Positions 1-11,461 of a stretch of 60,372 nt of DNA are shown piece by piece. This DNA is from an uncultured Clostridia bacterium. GTDB lineage: Bacteria; Bacillota; Clostridia; UBA1381. Numbering within the stretch: the first letter of the stretch is position 1; the number at the start of each line of letters is the position of its first letter. Where the stretch lies: NCBI GenBank assembly GCA_947591315.1, contig CANQDD010000009.1, positions 37,518 to 97,889 on the forward strand, given 5' to 3'. The notes under the pieces were generated by a model. It ran no database searches. It worked only from the letters and a program-made list of their open reading frames with translations, and was not told the origin of the DNA. The translations under genes were made by a program, and so were the position numbers.

Positions 1-398
1 TTTAAGAACAGCGCGTTGCCCGGCTTAATATCCGCGCCCTCGCCCGATACTACGACGCTGCCGTCCGTAAGACCTATCGGAGCGATGATGTACGCCTTTT
101 CGCCGTCCTCATACTGAATGAGAGCGATGTTCGCGCTTCTGTTCGGGTCATACTCGACACCGATTACGGTAGCGGGCATGCCGTCCTTATTTCTCTTGAA
201 GTCTATAATTCTGTACTTTCTTCTGTTGCCGCCGCCTCTGTGACGAACGGTAATTCTGCCGTAAGAGTTTCTGCCGGCGTGCTTATCCTTCTTTGCAAGG
301 AGCGAACGCTCGGGAGATTTCTTCGTGACCTCGGCAAAATCCGAAACGGTCATATATCTTCTGGCAGGTGAAGTCGGCTTATACTTTTTAAGTGCCAT
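1..398 (-). CDS. rplB: 50S ribosomal protein L2 (partial, 3' end outside window)
   Basis: First 132 residues of L2, a 23S rRNA-binding protein near the peptidyl-transferase centre. The N-terminus ([20 protein letters not shown]) and the [18 protein letters not shown] region are typical of bacterial L2. The start ATG lies behind GGAGAGG and 29 bp after rplW. It is the fifth gene of the S10 operon (rpsJ-rplC-rplD-rplW-rplB) and is cut by the left edge of the window, so the C-terminal half is not seen. Confidence 0.97.
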   Translation of the reverse strand, partial: MALKKYKPTSPARRYMTVSDFAEVTKKSPERSLLAKKDKHAGRNSYGRITVRHRGGGNRRKYRIIDFKRNKDGMPATVIGVEYDPNRSANIALIQYEDGEKAYIIAPIGLTDGSVVVSGEGADIKPGNALFL

Positions 399-427
399 TT
401 TTTACCTCTCCTTATCCGTTTATCATG

Positions 428-733
428 TTAAATCTCAAAAAACTCGATTTCCTTACTGTCGTCCGTAAGCGTTACGATTGCCTTTTTCCACGAGGCGCGT
501 CTGCCCTCGTAGCGTCCCATTCTCTTTATCTTACCGAGAACGTTCATGGTGTTTACCTTCGCAACCTTTACTCCGGGGAATACCTCCTCGACAGCCTTTT
601 TGATTTCAACCTTGTTTACCGTCTTGGGAACACGGAAGGTGTACTTCTTTATCTCGTTACCCTCTCTGTCATAGTGCTTATCCATGCTGCGCTCCGAGAT
701 AACGGGCTTTTGAAGAATATCGTATGCGTTCAT
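428..733 (-). CDS. rplW: 50S ribosomal protein L23
   Basis: 101 residues, the normal bacterial length. The start [17 protein letters not shown] and the motif [21 protein letters not shown] match L23, which sits at the polypeptide exit tunnel and docks trigger factor and SRP. Its start codon abuts the stop of rplD (shared base at 733), which suggests translational coupling inside the S10 operon. Confidence 0.97.
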   Translation of the reverse strand: MNAYDILQKPVISERSMDKHYDREGNEIKKYTFRVPKTVNKVEIKKAVEEVFPGVKVAKVNTMNVLGKIKRMGRYEGRRASWKKAIVTLTDDSKEIEFFEI

Positions 734-1356
734 TATGCAAGCACCTCCTCAATCTTCGCAACGGCGTCCTTCGAGATGATGAACGCATCGTGATTTAAAA
801 CATCATAAGTGTTGAGTGTTTCAACGTGTGTCGGCGTAACGCCCTTGATGTTTCTCGCCGACTTGTAGATTACGGGGTCTGAAGCCGCCGTAACGATGAG
901 CGCCTTTGTGTCTATCTCAAGTCCCTTTAAAAGATTTGCAATCTTCGCGGTCTTGATTTCGTCAAGCGTCATATCCTCGATTACGTATACCTTGTAATCA
1001 GCGTACTTTGCCGAAAGAGCGCTCTTTAATGCTATTCTCTTTACCTTCTTGTTAAGGCTGTAGCGGTAGCTTCTCGGCTTGGGGCCCAAAGCAACGCCGC
1101 CGCCCGTCCACTGGGGAGCGCGTATGCTTCCCTGTCTTGCGCGGCCCGTGCCCTTCTGTCTCCAGGGCTTTCTGCCGCCGCCGCGTACTTCCGTACGCGT
1201 CTTGGTACTCTGCGTACCCTGTCTTTGATTTGCAAGGTAGTTTACAACTACGTCATGCAGCACCGATTCATTCACTTCAGCAGCAAAGACAGCGTCCGAT
1301 GCCTCAAACGAGCCTGTCTTTTTGCCTTCCATGTTATATAAAGCCAGTGTAGCCAT
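733..1356 (-). CDS. rplD: 50S ribosomal protein L4
   Basis: 207 residues. Carries the conserved loop [19 protein letters not shown], which reaches into the exit tunnel. In Gammaproteobacteria L4 also represses its own operon by binding the S10 leader; whether it does so here is unknown, but the long leader upstream of rpsJ (2440-2860) would be the place to look. Lies between rplC and rplW in the standard S10 order. Confidence 0.97.
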   Translation of the reverse strand: MATLALYNMEGKKTGSFEASDAVFAAEVNESVLHDVVVNYLANQRQGTQSTKTRTEVRGGGRKPWRQKGTGRARQGSIRAPQWTGGGVALGPKPRSYRYSLNKKVKRIALKSALSAKYADYKVYVIEDMTLDEIKTAKIANLLKGLEIDTKALIVTAASDPVIYKSARNIKGVTPTHVETLNTYDVLNHDAFIISKDAVAKIEEVLA

Positions 1357-1386
1357 TATGCTTTTCCTCCTTCCAAATATCCTTGA

Positions 1387-2013
1387 TTATGCCTTTACGC
1401 TGTTTCTGACGGTAACAAGTCCGCCCTTTGCGCCGGGGATTGCTCCCTTTACCAATATGAGGTTCTCGTCAGCGTCGATTTTAACAACCTCAAGGTTTTG
1501 GATCGTAACCTTTTCCGAACCCATGTGACCCGGCAGTACCTTACCCTTGAACACGCGTCCGGGGTTAGAGCACATACCCATTGAACCGGAAACTCTCTTA
1601 CTCTTTGAACCGTGAGTCATAGGTCCTCTGTGAAGTCCGTGCTTCATCGGGCCGGCAAAGCCTTTACCCTTTGAAATACCGCTTACGTCAACCTTGTCTC
1701 CGGCCGCGAATATATCCGCCTTTATTTCGTCGCCCACGTTAAGCTCCGAAATATCCTCAAGTCTGAACTCGCGCAGATACTTTTTGTTTGCAGTGTCCGC
1801 CTTCTTGAAATGACCGAGCAGCGGCTTGTTAAGATGCTTTTCCTTAACGTCGCCGAAGCCGACCTGAACGGCGTCGTATCCGTCCGACTCGACTGTCTTT
1901 TTCTGGACAACCGTGCACGGGCCCGCAAGTATTACGGTTACGGGGATAACTATGCCGCCCTCGCCAAAAATCTGCGTCATGCCGATTTTTGTGCCTAAAA
2001 TTGCTTTCTTCAT
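1387..2013 (-). CDS. rplC: 50S ribosomal protein L3
   Basis: 208 residues. The start [16 protein letters not shown] and the tip-loop region [20 protein letters not shown] with the [10 protein letters not shown] motif identify L3, which binds 23S rRNA near its 3' end early in assembly. GGAGGAAAAAAC precedes the ATG. It is the second gene of the S10 operon; the 110-bp gap to rpsJ is larger than the others in the operon. Confidence 0.97.
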   Translation of the reverse strand: MKKAILGTKIGMTQIFGEGGIVIPVTVILAGPCTVVQKKTVESDGYDAVQVGFGDVKEKHLNKPLLGHFKKADTANKKYLREFRLEDISELNVGDEIKADIFAAGDKVDVSGISKGKGFAGPMKHGLHRGPMTHGSKSKRVSGSMGMCSNPGRVFKGKVLPGHMGSEKVTIQNLEVVKIDADENLILVKGAIPGAKGGLVTVRNSVKA

Positions 2014-2124
2014 GTTTTTTCCTCCTTATCAGTTATTGGTTCGCACAAAAGCCGGTACGAACTTGACCCGCATCATAGCCTTTGGCTACTGCGATATAGG
2101 TTTTTGCTTACCCTTTGGCTTCTC

Positions 2125-2439
2125 TTACTTCTGAATTACGTCGATGTCAACGCCGGCGGGTAAATCTATTTTGATAAGCGATTCCATGGTCTTAGCGCCC
2201 GGAACTACTATATCAATCAGTCTTTTGTGAGTTCTTCTCTCGAACTGCTCACGGGAATCCTTGTACATATGAACCGCTCTCAATATCGTGATAACTTCCT
2301 TGTCCGTAGGCAGAGGAATGGGACCCGATACCTTCGCGCCCGTTCTCTTCGCGATTTCAACGATTTTCTCCGCGCTCTGGTCGAGAACTACGTGGTCATA
2401 AGCCTTAAGCTTGATTCTGATTTTCTGGTTTGCTGCCAT
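2125..2439 (-). CDS. rpsJ: 30S ribosomal protein S10
   Basis: 104 residues, the usual length. Has the S10 signature region ([20 protein letters not shown]) and the C-terminus VDIDVIQK. In other bacteria S10 (NusE) also joins NusB in antitermination. It is the first gene of the operon and has the RBS TAGGAGGTAAAAGC. Confidence 0.97.
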   Translation of the reverse strand: MAANQKIRIKLKAYDHVVLDQSAEKIVEIAKRTGAKVSGPIPLPTDKEVITILRAVHMYKDSREQFERRTHKRLIDIVVPGAKTMESLIKIDLPAGVDIDVIQK

Positions 2440-2866
2440 TGCTTTTACCTCCTATAATTTTTTGTGTTGTACTGCACGACAGCCTGAGAACGCTGATGTT
2501 CTCTTACGAAAATTGCACACACTGCCGGGTGTTTCGCGCCACCCCTTAAATAAAACCCGAAACGCACCTAAATTCGCGCACACGGCTGTGAGACGCCGTT
2601 TTTCGGGCATAGCTCGTCAATTTTCACACACTGCTGCTCTCACGGCGCACAAAGGCAACTCGCGCAAACGCGCATCGCGTGCCGCGGAACAAATGTGATT
2701 TACGTAACTGCCGCCCGGTTTCATGAATCGGACTCGCTCCGCGGAAAAACCGGCTCCGTCAAGCCTTTTTCTAAGGCTCTTCAGCCGCAACCTCCCGTTT
2801 CATCGCGTATCAGTCCATTGCGTAAATCCGGCTTTTTAAGATTCACGCAAAAGTCACAACATACCA
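2440..2866 (-). promoter_or_regulatory. Long structured 5' leader of the S10 operon
   Basis: About 420 nt lie between the predicted start of transcription and rpsJ, with no credible ORF on either strand. In the RNA sense one can see a hairpin GAGAAC-ATCAGC-GTTCTC near the rpsJ end, a GGGGTG/CACCC stem, and two copies of GCAGTGTGTG followed by similar A/T-rich sequence. Ribosomal-protein leaders often autoregulate (L4 in E. coli). That this one does is inference; no known consensus was matched. Confidence 0.4.
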
Positions 2867-2895
2867 ATTATACATGAATACGTCAATGTTTGCAA
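2867..2895 (-). promoter_or_regulatory. Sigma-A promoter of the S10 operon
   Basis: On the minus strand, -35 TTGCAA (2890-2895) and -10 TATAAT (2867-2872) are separated by 17 bp. The position explains the long leader ahead of rpsJ. Confidence 0.75.
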
Positions 2896-2990
2896 GCATT
2901 TTTTGTATTTTTGGCGATAAAATTTTTTACAAAATTGCAGAAATTTATACCTGAATTTTGTGCAATTTTACATGTGGGGCGGTTGTGTGA

Positions 2991-3106
2991 GGCCCCCTTG
3001 TCAAAGGGGGCTGTCACGCGGAGCGTGACTGGGGGATTCCTTTTCTATTTTTACAAAGAATCCCTCCACCGCCTACGGCGGTCCCCCTCCCTTTAACAAG
3101 GGAGGC
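2991..3106. repeat. Interspersed palindromic repeat, type A, copy 1
   Basis: About 115 bp with inner and outer inverted repeats: GGCCCCCTTGTCAAAGGGGG at one end, CCTCCCTTTAACAAGGGAGG at the other, and GGATTCC...GGAATCC and short variable hairpins inside. It recurs in inverted orientation at 5999-6110. The variable hairpin arms differ between copies (CACGCGGAGCGTG here, CAGCTTTGCTG there), as expected of REP/MITE-like elements. Confidence 0.85.
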
Positions 3107-3130
3107 TAACGCCGCATCATTTTATTTCAT

Positions 3131-3159
3131 TTGACACGGCGGCGAAATACATATATAAT
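3131..3159 (+). promoter_or_regulatory. Sigma-A promoter of the HAD phosphatase-malQ pair
   Basis: TTGACA (3131-3136), 17 bp, TATAAT (3154-3159): a full consensus promoter about 33 bp before the start codon. Confidence 0.85.
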
Positions 3160-3191
3160 GTACGTTGCATAATACATTCGGAGGGATACAT

Positions 3192-3860
3192 ATGGATAAA
3201 ATAAAAGCGTGTGTTTTTGATTTGGACGGCACGCTGACAAACACGATAAACGCTATCGCACACTTCGGCAACGTCGCGCTGACCGCCTACGGACTTGAAC
3301 CCGTGTCGGTGACCGATTACAAGCTGTACGTCGGCGACGGGCGCGACAAGCTCATTCACCGCATACTCGCCGCGAACGGCGCGGACAACGCTGAAATGTT
3401 TGAGAAGGTCGGCTCGCTGTACGACGAGAATTACGAGAAGGATTTTCTCTACGACACCGACGCGTACGACGGTATACGCTCTCTTTTGTCGTCGCTTAAG
3501 GAGCGCGGCGTTAAAACGGCGGTGTGCTCGAACAAGCCCGACAACGTGGCGCATTTTGTGATTGACGCGATTTTCGGTCAAGGCGTTTTCGATATTGTGA
3601 ATGGCGTAAAGGACGGCGCACCGACAAAGCCCGATCCGACTTCCGCGCTTGAAATAGCGGCGGAGCTTAACGTAAAGCCGGAGGAATGTCTGTTCCCCGG
3701 CGACACGAAGGTCGACATAGCGACCGCGAAAAATGCCGGTATGCACTCGGTCGGTGTGCTTTGGGGCTTTCGCGGACGCGCGGAGCTTGAGGAAGCGGGC
3801 GCGGAATTTATAATAGAAAAGCCCGATGAAATTTTGGGACTGCTGCAAGGGGGATTTTAA
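3192..3860 (+). CDS. HAD-superfamily hydrolase, phosphoglycolate phosphatase-like
   Basis: 222 residues from the ATG behind GGAGGG; an in-frame ATG at 3165 lies too close to the promoter. HAD motif I is FDLDGTLTNT (residues 8-17), motif II VCSNKPDN, motif III lysine in PTKPDPTSA and motif IV GDTKVDIATAKNAGM. The helical cap between motifs I and II is of the Gph/PgmB kind. Likely a cytoplasmic small-molecule phosphatase; the substrate is uncertain. It ends 1 bp before malQ, so beta-phosphoglucomutase-type or sugar-phosphate activity is possible, but the catalytic motifs alone do not decide. Confidence 0.85.
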   Translation: MDKIKACVFDLDGTLTNTINAIAHFGNVALTAYGLEPVSVTDYKLYVGDGRDKLIHRILAANGADNAEMFEKVGSLYDENYEKDFLYDTDAYDGIRSLLSSLKERGVKTAVCSNKPDNVAHFVIDAIFGQGVFDIVNGVKDGAPTKPDPTSALEIAAELNVKPEECLFPGDTKVDIATAKNAGMHSVGVLWGFRGRAELEEAGAEFIIEKPDEILGLLQGGF

Positions 3861-3861
3861 C

Positions 3862-5349
3862 ATGAGACAAAGCGGAATACTTATGCACATATCGTCGCTG
3901 CCATCCGATTACGGCATCGGCACGTTCGGAAAAGAGGCGTACAAATTCGTTGATTTCCTTAAGGAGGCGCATCAGCACTGCTGGCAGATACTTCCGATAG
4001 GGCCCACAAGCTACGGCGACTCGCCGTACCAGTCATTTTCGACATACGCCGGCAACCCGTACTTTATCGACCTCGATCTTCTGCGCGAGGAGGGGCTGCT
4101 CAAAAAAAGCGATTACGACAGTCTTGACTGGGGCGGTCACAAAAATTACGTCGATTACGCCACAATTTACAAAAACCGTTTCAAGGTTCTCAGAAAGGCG
4201 TTTAAGAATTTCAAAAAGAGTGATATGGCGGGGTTTGACGATTTCCTGCGCGAAAACGACAGGTGGATTTCAAATTACGCCATGTTCATGAGCATAAAGG
4301 ACAAGTACAAGGGCAAGCCGTGGCTCGAATGGGACGAGGGCTTGCGTATGCGCGACGGCAGCGCGCTGTGGGCGTACACGCAGGAGCACGGCGATGACGT
4401 TATGTTCTGGGAGTTTTTACAGTTCAAATTCTTCGAGCAGTGGAAAACGCTCAAAAAGTACGCGAACGATAACGGCATCAGCATAATCGGCGATATTCCT
4501 ATATACGTCGCGCTTGACAGCGCGGACGTGTGGGTATTCCCCGACCTGTTTGACCTCGACGAAAACCGCGAGCCGAACGCCGTCGCGGGCTGTCCGCCCG
4601 ACGCGTTCTCGCCGACCGGTCAGCTTTGGGGCAACCCGCTCTACAACTGGGACGCGCACAGGCAGTGGGGCTACAACTGGTGGATCGACCGCATAAAGTG
4701 GGCGCTAACGCTTTACGACACCGTGAGAATCGACCATTTCCGCGGCTTCGAGGGTTACTACGCCATTCCCTACGGCGACAAGACAGCCGAAAACGGAGAG
4801 TGGCGCAAAGGCCCCGGCATGGAGCTTTTCGACGCGGTAAAGCGCGAGCTCGGCGATAACCTCCCCATAATCGCGGAGGATCTGGGCTTCCTCACCGACG
4901 ACGTGCACAAGCTGCTCCGTGACAGCGGCTTCCCCGGCATGAAGGTGCTGGAGTTCGCGTTCGACCCGCGCGAGCCGAGCAACTACCTGCCCCACACTTA
5001 CGCGTACAACAGCATCGTGTACATCGGCACGCACGACAACGACACGATACTCGGCTGGCTCGGCGACCTCGACCGCGATACGATCGAGTTTTGCAAAAAG
5101 TACATTGACGCGGAAAAGGACGAGGATATTCCGAGAAAGCTCATACGCGCCGCGCTCGCGTCCGTAAGCGACACGGCTGTAATCCAGATGCAGGACTGGC
5201 TCGGTCTCGGCTCGGAGGCGAGAATGAATATCCCCTCAACGCTCGGCAGCAACTGGAAGTGGCGCATGAGCAAAAATGCAGCGACAAAAAAGCTCGCGAA
5301 GGAAATAGCGGAGATTTCAAGTATATACGCGCGGTGCGAAAGATTATAA
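3862..5349 (+). CDS. malQ: 4-alpha-glucanotransferase (amylomaltase, GH77)
   Basis: 495 residues. The enzyme transfers alpha-1,4-glucan segments between maltodextrins or starch and glucose. GH77 signatures visible are SSLPSDYGIGTFG near the N-terminus, RIDHFRGFEGYYAIP with the nucleophile Asp, IIAEDLGF with the acid/base Glu, and GTHDNDT with the third carboxylate. It has its own RBS (CAAGGGGG) and starts 1 bp after the HAD gene; the two form an operon ended by the terminator at 5356. Confidence 0.96.
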   Translation: MRQSGILMHISSLPSDYGIGTFGKEAYKFVDFLKEAHQHCWQILPIGPTSYGDSPYQSFSTYAGNPYFIDLDLLREEGLLKKSDYDSLDWGGHKNYVDYATIYKNRFKVLRKAFKNFKKSDMAGFDDFLRENDRWISNYAMFMSIKDKYKGKPWLEWDEGLRMRDGSALWAYTQEHGDDVMFWEFLQFKFFEQWKTLKKYANDNGISIIGDIPIYVALDSADVWVFPDLFDLDENREPNAVAGCPPDAFSPTGQLWGNPLYNWDAHRQWGYNWWIDRIKWALTLYDTVRIDHFRGFEGYYAIPYGDKTAENGEWRKGPGMELFDAVKRELGDNLPIIAEDLGFLTDDVHKLLRDSGFPGMKVLEFAFDPREPSNYLPHTYAYNSIVYIGTHDNDTILGWLGDLDRDTIEFCKKYIDAEKDEDIPRKLIRAALASVSDTAVIQMQDWLGLGSEARMNIPSTLGSNWKWRMSKNAATKKLAKEIAEISSIYARCERL

Positions 5350-5386
5350 AAAAATATCCGACGGTTTATTGCCGTCGGATTTTTGT
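5350..5386. terminator. Bidirectional intrinsic terminator
   Basis: ATCCGACGG (5356-5364) pairs with CCGTCGGAT (5372-5380) around a short loop. An A-run lies before it and a T-run after it, so it can end both malQ (plus) and the GNAT gene (minus). Confidence 0.85.
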
Positions 5387-5387
5387 T

Positions 5388-5885
5388 TTAGCAGTCTTTT
5401 TTCGCGTACTCCTTGACGAGCAGCGCGCGCGTGTAGCCGCGCGACTTGTCGGTAGAGTCGATGTAGAAGCCGCGCCCGTAGTAGAAGCGTATAAGCGGCG
5501 TAGCCTTTGAGTCAGTGTGTAGGCTTATCTGCGTCACGCCCTTTTTCATCATTATGCGGTCGGCGAGGTTCATAATTGACTTGCCGATACCGTTGTTCTG
5601 GCTCGTGACCTTAACCGCGAAACGCGACAGGTACGCCGTTTTGTCGGGAAATATCTCTATGCGCACGCTGCCCACCGGCTCGCCGTCCGACAGCGCGATA
5701 AGCACTACCTTTGTATCTATGTCCTTTTTAACGTCGTTGTACGACTCCTCAAGCGCGGCAAGGTGCTTTACGCCCGTCATCTGCTGATACTTCACAAAGC
5801 CCTCGCGCGTTATGCTCATTATTGCCGGAATGTCGTCGTAGTTCGCGAGACGAACCTGAAACAGCGACTGAAACTCTATATCCAT
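5388..5885 (-). CDS. GNAT-family N-acetyltransferase
   Basis: 165 residues. An N-terminal VRLANYDDIPAIMSITREGF strand-helix leads into the GNAT fold. The acetyl-CoA binding loop is degenerate (SQNNGIGKSIMNLADRIMMKKG) and the C-terminal part has FYYGRGFY. The acceptor is unknown. It is convergent with malQ and shares its terminator; no operon partner. Confidence 0.85.
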   Translation of the reverse strand: MDIEFQSLFQVRLANYDDIPAIMSITREGFVKYQQMTGVKHLAALEESYNDVKKDIDTKVVLIALSDGEPVGSVRIEIFPDKTAYLSRFAVKVTSQNNGIGKSIMNLADRIMMKKGVTQISLHTDSKATPLIRFYYGRGFYIDSTDKSRGYTRALLVKEYAKKDC

Positions 5886-5998
5886 TGCTATTCTCCCCTA
5901 TGTAAGTTTTCAATCCATTTTACACTCTCCCGCGCCGTTTGTCAACACCGCAATTTAAAATAGCAAACCGTCCGCACCGCATGACCGCCCCTACGTGT

Positions 5999-6110
5999 GC
6001 CTCCCTTGTTAAAGGGAGGGGGACCGCCGAAGGCGGTGGAGGGATTCATCAAAAAACAAAAAGGAATCCCCCAGTCAGCTTTGCTGACAGCCCCCTTTGA
6101 CAAGGGGGCC
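5999..6110. repeat. Interspersed palindromic repeat, type A, copy 2
   Basis: Inverted relative to the copy at 2991-3106. Ends are CCTCCCTTGTTAAAGGGAGG and CCCCCTTTGACAAGGGGGCC, with the GGAATCCCCCAGTCA block inside. A fragment of the type C repeat (ATGACCGCCCCTACG) directly precedes it at 5980-5994. Confidence 0.85.
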
Positions 6111-6128
6111 TTTCATACGGACGGCATA

Positions 6129-7400
6129 TCATTCCATATGTTCTCTTGTTTTTTCAATCTTTTCGGAGCTTACGGACGGTCCGTGGTGACGCGTCGGTTC
6201 CCAGCGCACCTTTTTAAATATCGCCAGTATTGAAATCGGCACATAAGTAAACTGGAAGAGCGGGAATGTGAAAAGGTACTTCATCCTTTTCGCCGTGCTT
6301 GTGTGTATTCTTTTCGATTCGGAAATCGCGGCGACAAGTCCCATTATGAACAGCATCGCGTACATTCGCCCGCACCACTGTCCGACCGACCACAGCGGCT
6401 CCCACCAAGCCATTGCTCCGTTTATAATCTGAACGGAAAACGCCGCCGCGTTCATCACGGCTATGGCGAGCGTTATAACGTTTATCGGGAGGACTGTTAT
6501 AAGCATATCGTAGCACGTCCAGCCGTTTTTGGAAAACACCTTTTTGAACAGCTCGAGACCGTAATGGCGGAACACCTGCAAAAATCCGCGCGCCCATCTT
6601 AAACGCTGCTTCCACGACTGTCTGAAGGTACGCGGCTGCTCGTCGTACACGAACGCGTCGGGACAGAAGGCTATTCTTTCACCGTCTATCGCCTTCGCCA
6701 CCGAAAATTCTATATCCTCGGTGAGCAGATGATATTTCCAGCCGCCGGATTCTTTAAGTACTTCGCCGCTTACGAGGAAGCCCGTGCCGTTCACGGCGCA
6801 GCCGCTTCCCAGAAGCATACGCGAATGGTTCACGTACTGCGATTCTCTTATGTACCAAAGCGCGTAGCCGGACGTTACCCAGTTAGTGCCGTAGTTTGTG
6901 GAGTTGCGGTAGCTCGTGACGATCCTGTGACCGTCGGAAAACGTGCGGTTCATAGCCGTTATGTAGCCGGTGTCGAGTATGTTGTCCGCGTCAAACACGA
7001 AAAAGCCGTCGTAAAAATCCCCGCCCTTTTCCTTAAAAATCCTCGCTATGGCGTAATCGAGAGCGTAGCCCTTGCCGACAAGCTCAAGGTTTTCGCGCAC
7101 AAACACATTCGCGCCCGCTTCCTCGGCACGCCCGGCTGTATTGTCCGTGCAGTTGTCGGCTATAACGTATATATCGACAAGCTCTGCGGGATAGTCCTGA
7201 TGATGTATGGAGTTAACAAGGTTGGCGATGACGTTTTCCTCGTTCCTCGCCGCTATGAGAACGGCGTATTTGTGGAGCTTGCTTTCCTTGTGAGGCTTGT
7301 CCTTCTTTATAAAAGGTACGCATATATAGAAAATCTGATATGAGTAAAATAACAGAAACATCGTACCCAAAATCATATTTATCATTCTGACTGCAGCCAT
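6129..7400 (-). CDS. Membrane glycosyltransferase, family 2 (processive beta-glycosyltransferase type)
   Basis: 423 residues with one N-terminal hydrophobic segment (residues 8-25) and three near the C-terminus, giving a cytoplasmic GT-A domain between membrane spans. Motifs in order are VLIAARNEENVI, DNCTDNT, DADN (DXD), GTGF, TEDIEF and QRLRW (Q/RXXRW), the set seen in cellulose/chitin synthase-like and poly-GlcNAc synthase-like enzymes. Donor and product are unknown. AGAGGGG precedes the ATG. Monocistronic, with its own promoter. Confidence 0.88.
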   Translation of the reverse strand: MAAVRMINMILGTMFLLFYSYQIFYICVPFIKKDKPHKESKLHKYAVLIAARNEENVIANLVNSIHHQDYPAELVDIYVIADNCTDNTAGRAEEAGANVFVRENLELVGKGYALDYAIARIFKEKGGDFYDGFFVFDADNILDTGYITAMNRTFSDGHRIVTSYRNSTNYGTNWVTSGYALWYIRESQYVNHSRMLLGSGCAVNGTGFLVSGEVLKESGGWKYHLLTEDIEFSVAKAIDGERIAFCPDAFVYDEQPRTFRQSWKQRLRWARGFLQVFRHYGLELFKKVFSKNGWTCYDMLITVLPINVITLAIAVMNAAAFSVQIINGAMAWWEPLWSVGQWCGRMYAMLFIMGLVAAISESKRIHTSTAKRMKYLFTFPLFQFTYVPISILAIFKKVRWEPTRHHGPSVSSEKIEKTREHME

Positions 7401-7496
7401 TATATTCCCCTCTGTAATCCTTCCCCGAACGTACTCCGACTGCGCATAAATACACGTTAAACGGGAGCATGTCCGTTTAAGTTACAATTATTATTC

Positions 7497-7525
7497 ATAA
7501 TATCACATATTGGGAATTAAGTCAA
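7497..7525 (-). promoter_or_regulatory. Sigma-A promoter of the glycosyltransferase gene
   Basis: Minus strand: TTGACT (7520-7525), 17 bp, TATTAT (7497-7502). A TAAACGG/CCGTTTA hairpin lies in the roughly 90-nt leader (about 7458-7479). Confidence 0.65.
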
Positions 7526-7558
7526 TACGGCTTTTGATTTTGGAGCGTGTACGGCGCC

Positions 7559-7717
7559 TCAAACGGAACGGCACAAAAGCGCGCACAACAGCGCGAACAC
7601 GGCGGCAAGCACCGTGAAAAATACCGCGAGCGACACCCGAAGCCTTTTCTCCCTGCGCGCGGAGCGGTAAAGCGCCGAAGCGATGTAAACGCTGTTTTTG
7701 TCGAATTGTGTAATCAT
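7559..7717 (-). CDS. Small single-pass membrane protein, unknown function
   Basis: 52 residues (MITQFDKNSVYIASALYRSA...). A basic stretch (RSARREKRLR) precedes one hydrophobic segment (VSLAVFFTVLAAVFALLCALLC), so it is probably a small inner-membrane protein with its N-terminus inside. GAGAGG lies 11 bp upstream. A 73-codon ORF in another frame starts 7 bp earlier, but it is Arg-rich and has unlikely codon use, whereas this frame follows the local GC-rich third-position pattern. No family recognised. Confidence 0.5.
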   Translation of the reverse strand: MITQFDKNSVYIASALYRSARREKRLRVSLAVFFTVLAAVFALLCALLCRSV

Positions 7718-7845
7718 ATGTCATTTATCCTCTCGTAAAAATTTGCTTATAACATTATATGCGCGTACTTTTCCAAATATTACCGCAAATTTGCGAAATA
7801 ATACGCGTAAAAAATGAACAGTTTGTAAATATACGGAAAAAGGGT

Positions 7846-7873
7846 TTGAAATTTTATGAATTTGTGATATAAT
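7846..7873 (+). promoter_or_regulatory. Sigma-A promoter of the clpE run
   Basis: TTGAAA (7846-7851), 16 bp, TATAAT (7868-7873). No CtsR heptamer repeat (GGTCAAA) and no CIRCE element was seen nearby, although Clp genes in Bacillota are often under CtsR. Confidence 0.7.
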
Positions 7874-7921
7874 TACCCCTATATTGATAAACTCGGTTTA
7901 TCTCACGGAAAGGGTACTCAA

Positions 7922-10246
<2,325 letters not shown>

Positions 10247-10262
10247 TTACGGGAGGAAAACA

Positions 10263-11450
10263 ATGCTTGAAGATATAATCGCTTTGGACAAAAAATATTA
10301 TATGAACACCTTCGGCGACAGGCAGAGGGTGTGCTTTGAGCGCGGCGAGGGAATTAAGCTGTACGACACCGAGGGCAAGACGTACTACGATTTCCTTGGC
10401 GGCATAGCCGTGAACGCGCTCGGTCACGGTCATAAGGACTTCATAGCCGCGTTAAAGGCACAGCTCGACAAGGTTATACACACGTCGAGCCTTTACTACA
10501 TAGAAAATCAGGCGCGTCTCGCGGAGCGTCTCGTTAAAAGCACGTGCACAGAGAGGGTGTTTTTCGCGAACAGCGGCGCGGAGGCGAACGAGGGCGCGTT
10601 TAAGCTCGCGAAAATATACTACTACAAAAAAGGCGTTGACAAAGCGGATATAATCACGCTCGACCACTCGTTCCACGGAAGAACACTCGCTACCGTGGCG
10701 GCGACAGGTCAGCCAAAATACCAAAAGCCGTACAAGCCGCTTACGCCGGGCTTTACGCAGGTCGAGCCGAATAATCTTGACGCGGTAAAGGCAGCAGTAA
10801 CGGACAAAACCGCCGCAATTATGATAGAGCTCATACAGGGCGAGAGCGGCGTTCACCCGATGGATAAGGAGTACGTGCAGACGCTACGTGAGCTGTGCGA
10901 TGAAAAGGACATACTGCTGATATTCGACGAGGTTCAGACGGGTATGGGCAGGACGGGTTACCTGTTCGCGCACGAGCTTTACGGCGTAGAGCCGGACATA
11001 TTCACGTCGGCGAAGGCTCTCGGCGGCGGTATACCGATTGGCGCGGTGTGCGCGTGCAAAAAGGTACAGGACGCGTTCGAGCCGGGCGACCACGGCACGA
11101 CGTTCGGCGGCAACCCGTTCGCAACGGCGGCGGGACTTGCCGTGTTCGACATATTTGAAAAGGAAAAATTGGTGGACAACGCGAGAGAGGTCGGCGCGTA
11201 CCTCAAGGACAAGCTTACTACGCTGATGGAAGGCTCGGACGGTAAAATCACCGACGTGCGCGGCGCGGGACTGCTTATCGGAATACAGATTAAGGACGAG
11301 ATCGCGAAGGACGTTTTTGCAAAGCTGTTCGGCAAGGGCTTTCTTACAAGCCTTTGCGGCGGCAACACGATACGTATCGCTCCGCCGCTGATTCTGAAGA
11401 AGGACGAGGCGGATATGTTTGTAAACGCGCTCGCGGACGTTATCGCGTAA
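10263..11450 (+). CDS. argD: Acetylornithine aminotransferase (class III PLP enzyme)
   Basis: 395 residues. It interconverts N-acetylglutamate semialdehyde and N-acetylornithine in arginine synthesis; in some bacteria the same enzyme also acts in lysine synthesis. Class III features: NSGAEANEGAFKLAK phosphate-binding region, HGRTLATVAATGQ, IFDEVQTGMGRTG and the Schiff-base lysine in TSAKALGGGIPIGA. GGGAGGAAAACA precedes the ATG. No other arg gene is in the window, so ornithine or GABA transaminase activity cannot be excluded, though length and motifs favour ArgD. Confidence 0.9.
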   Translation: MLEDIIALDKKYYMNTFGDRQRVCFERGEGIKLYDTEGKTYYDFLGGIAVNALGHGHKDFIAALKAQLDKVIHTSSLYYIENQARLAERLVKSTCTERVFFANSGAEANEGAFKLAKIYYYKKGVDKADIITLDHSFHGRTLATVAATGQPKYQKPYKPLTPGFTQVEPNNLDAVKAAVTDKTAAIMIELIQGESGVHPMDKEYVQTLRELCDEKDILLIFDEVQTGMGRTGYLFAHELYGVEPDIFTSAKALGGGIPIGAVCACKKVQDAFEPGDHGTTFGGNPFATAAGLAVFDIFEKEKLVDNAREVGAYLKDKLTTLMEGSDGKITDVRGAGLLIGIQIKDEIAKDVFAKLFGKGFLTSLCGGNTIRIAPPLILKKDEADMFVNALADVIA

Positions 11451-11461
11451 GGGGTATGGAT

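Noticed and set aside
2991-3106. CRISPR-like array or tandem repeat
   Set aside because: The elements are single palindromic units scattered between genes, with no spacer-repeat periodicity and no cas genes.
3117-3890. 257-codon ORF antisense to the HAD gene
   Set aside because: Lies wholly opposite a gene with clear HAD motifs; His/Arg/Val-rich translation typical of an antisense shadow.
7503-7724. 73-codon minus-strand ORF before the ClpE-like gene
   Set aside because: Arg-rich with unlikely codon choice; the overlapping 52-codon frame has normal codon use and a membrane helix.
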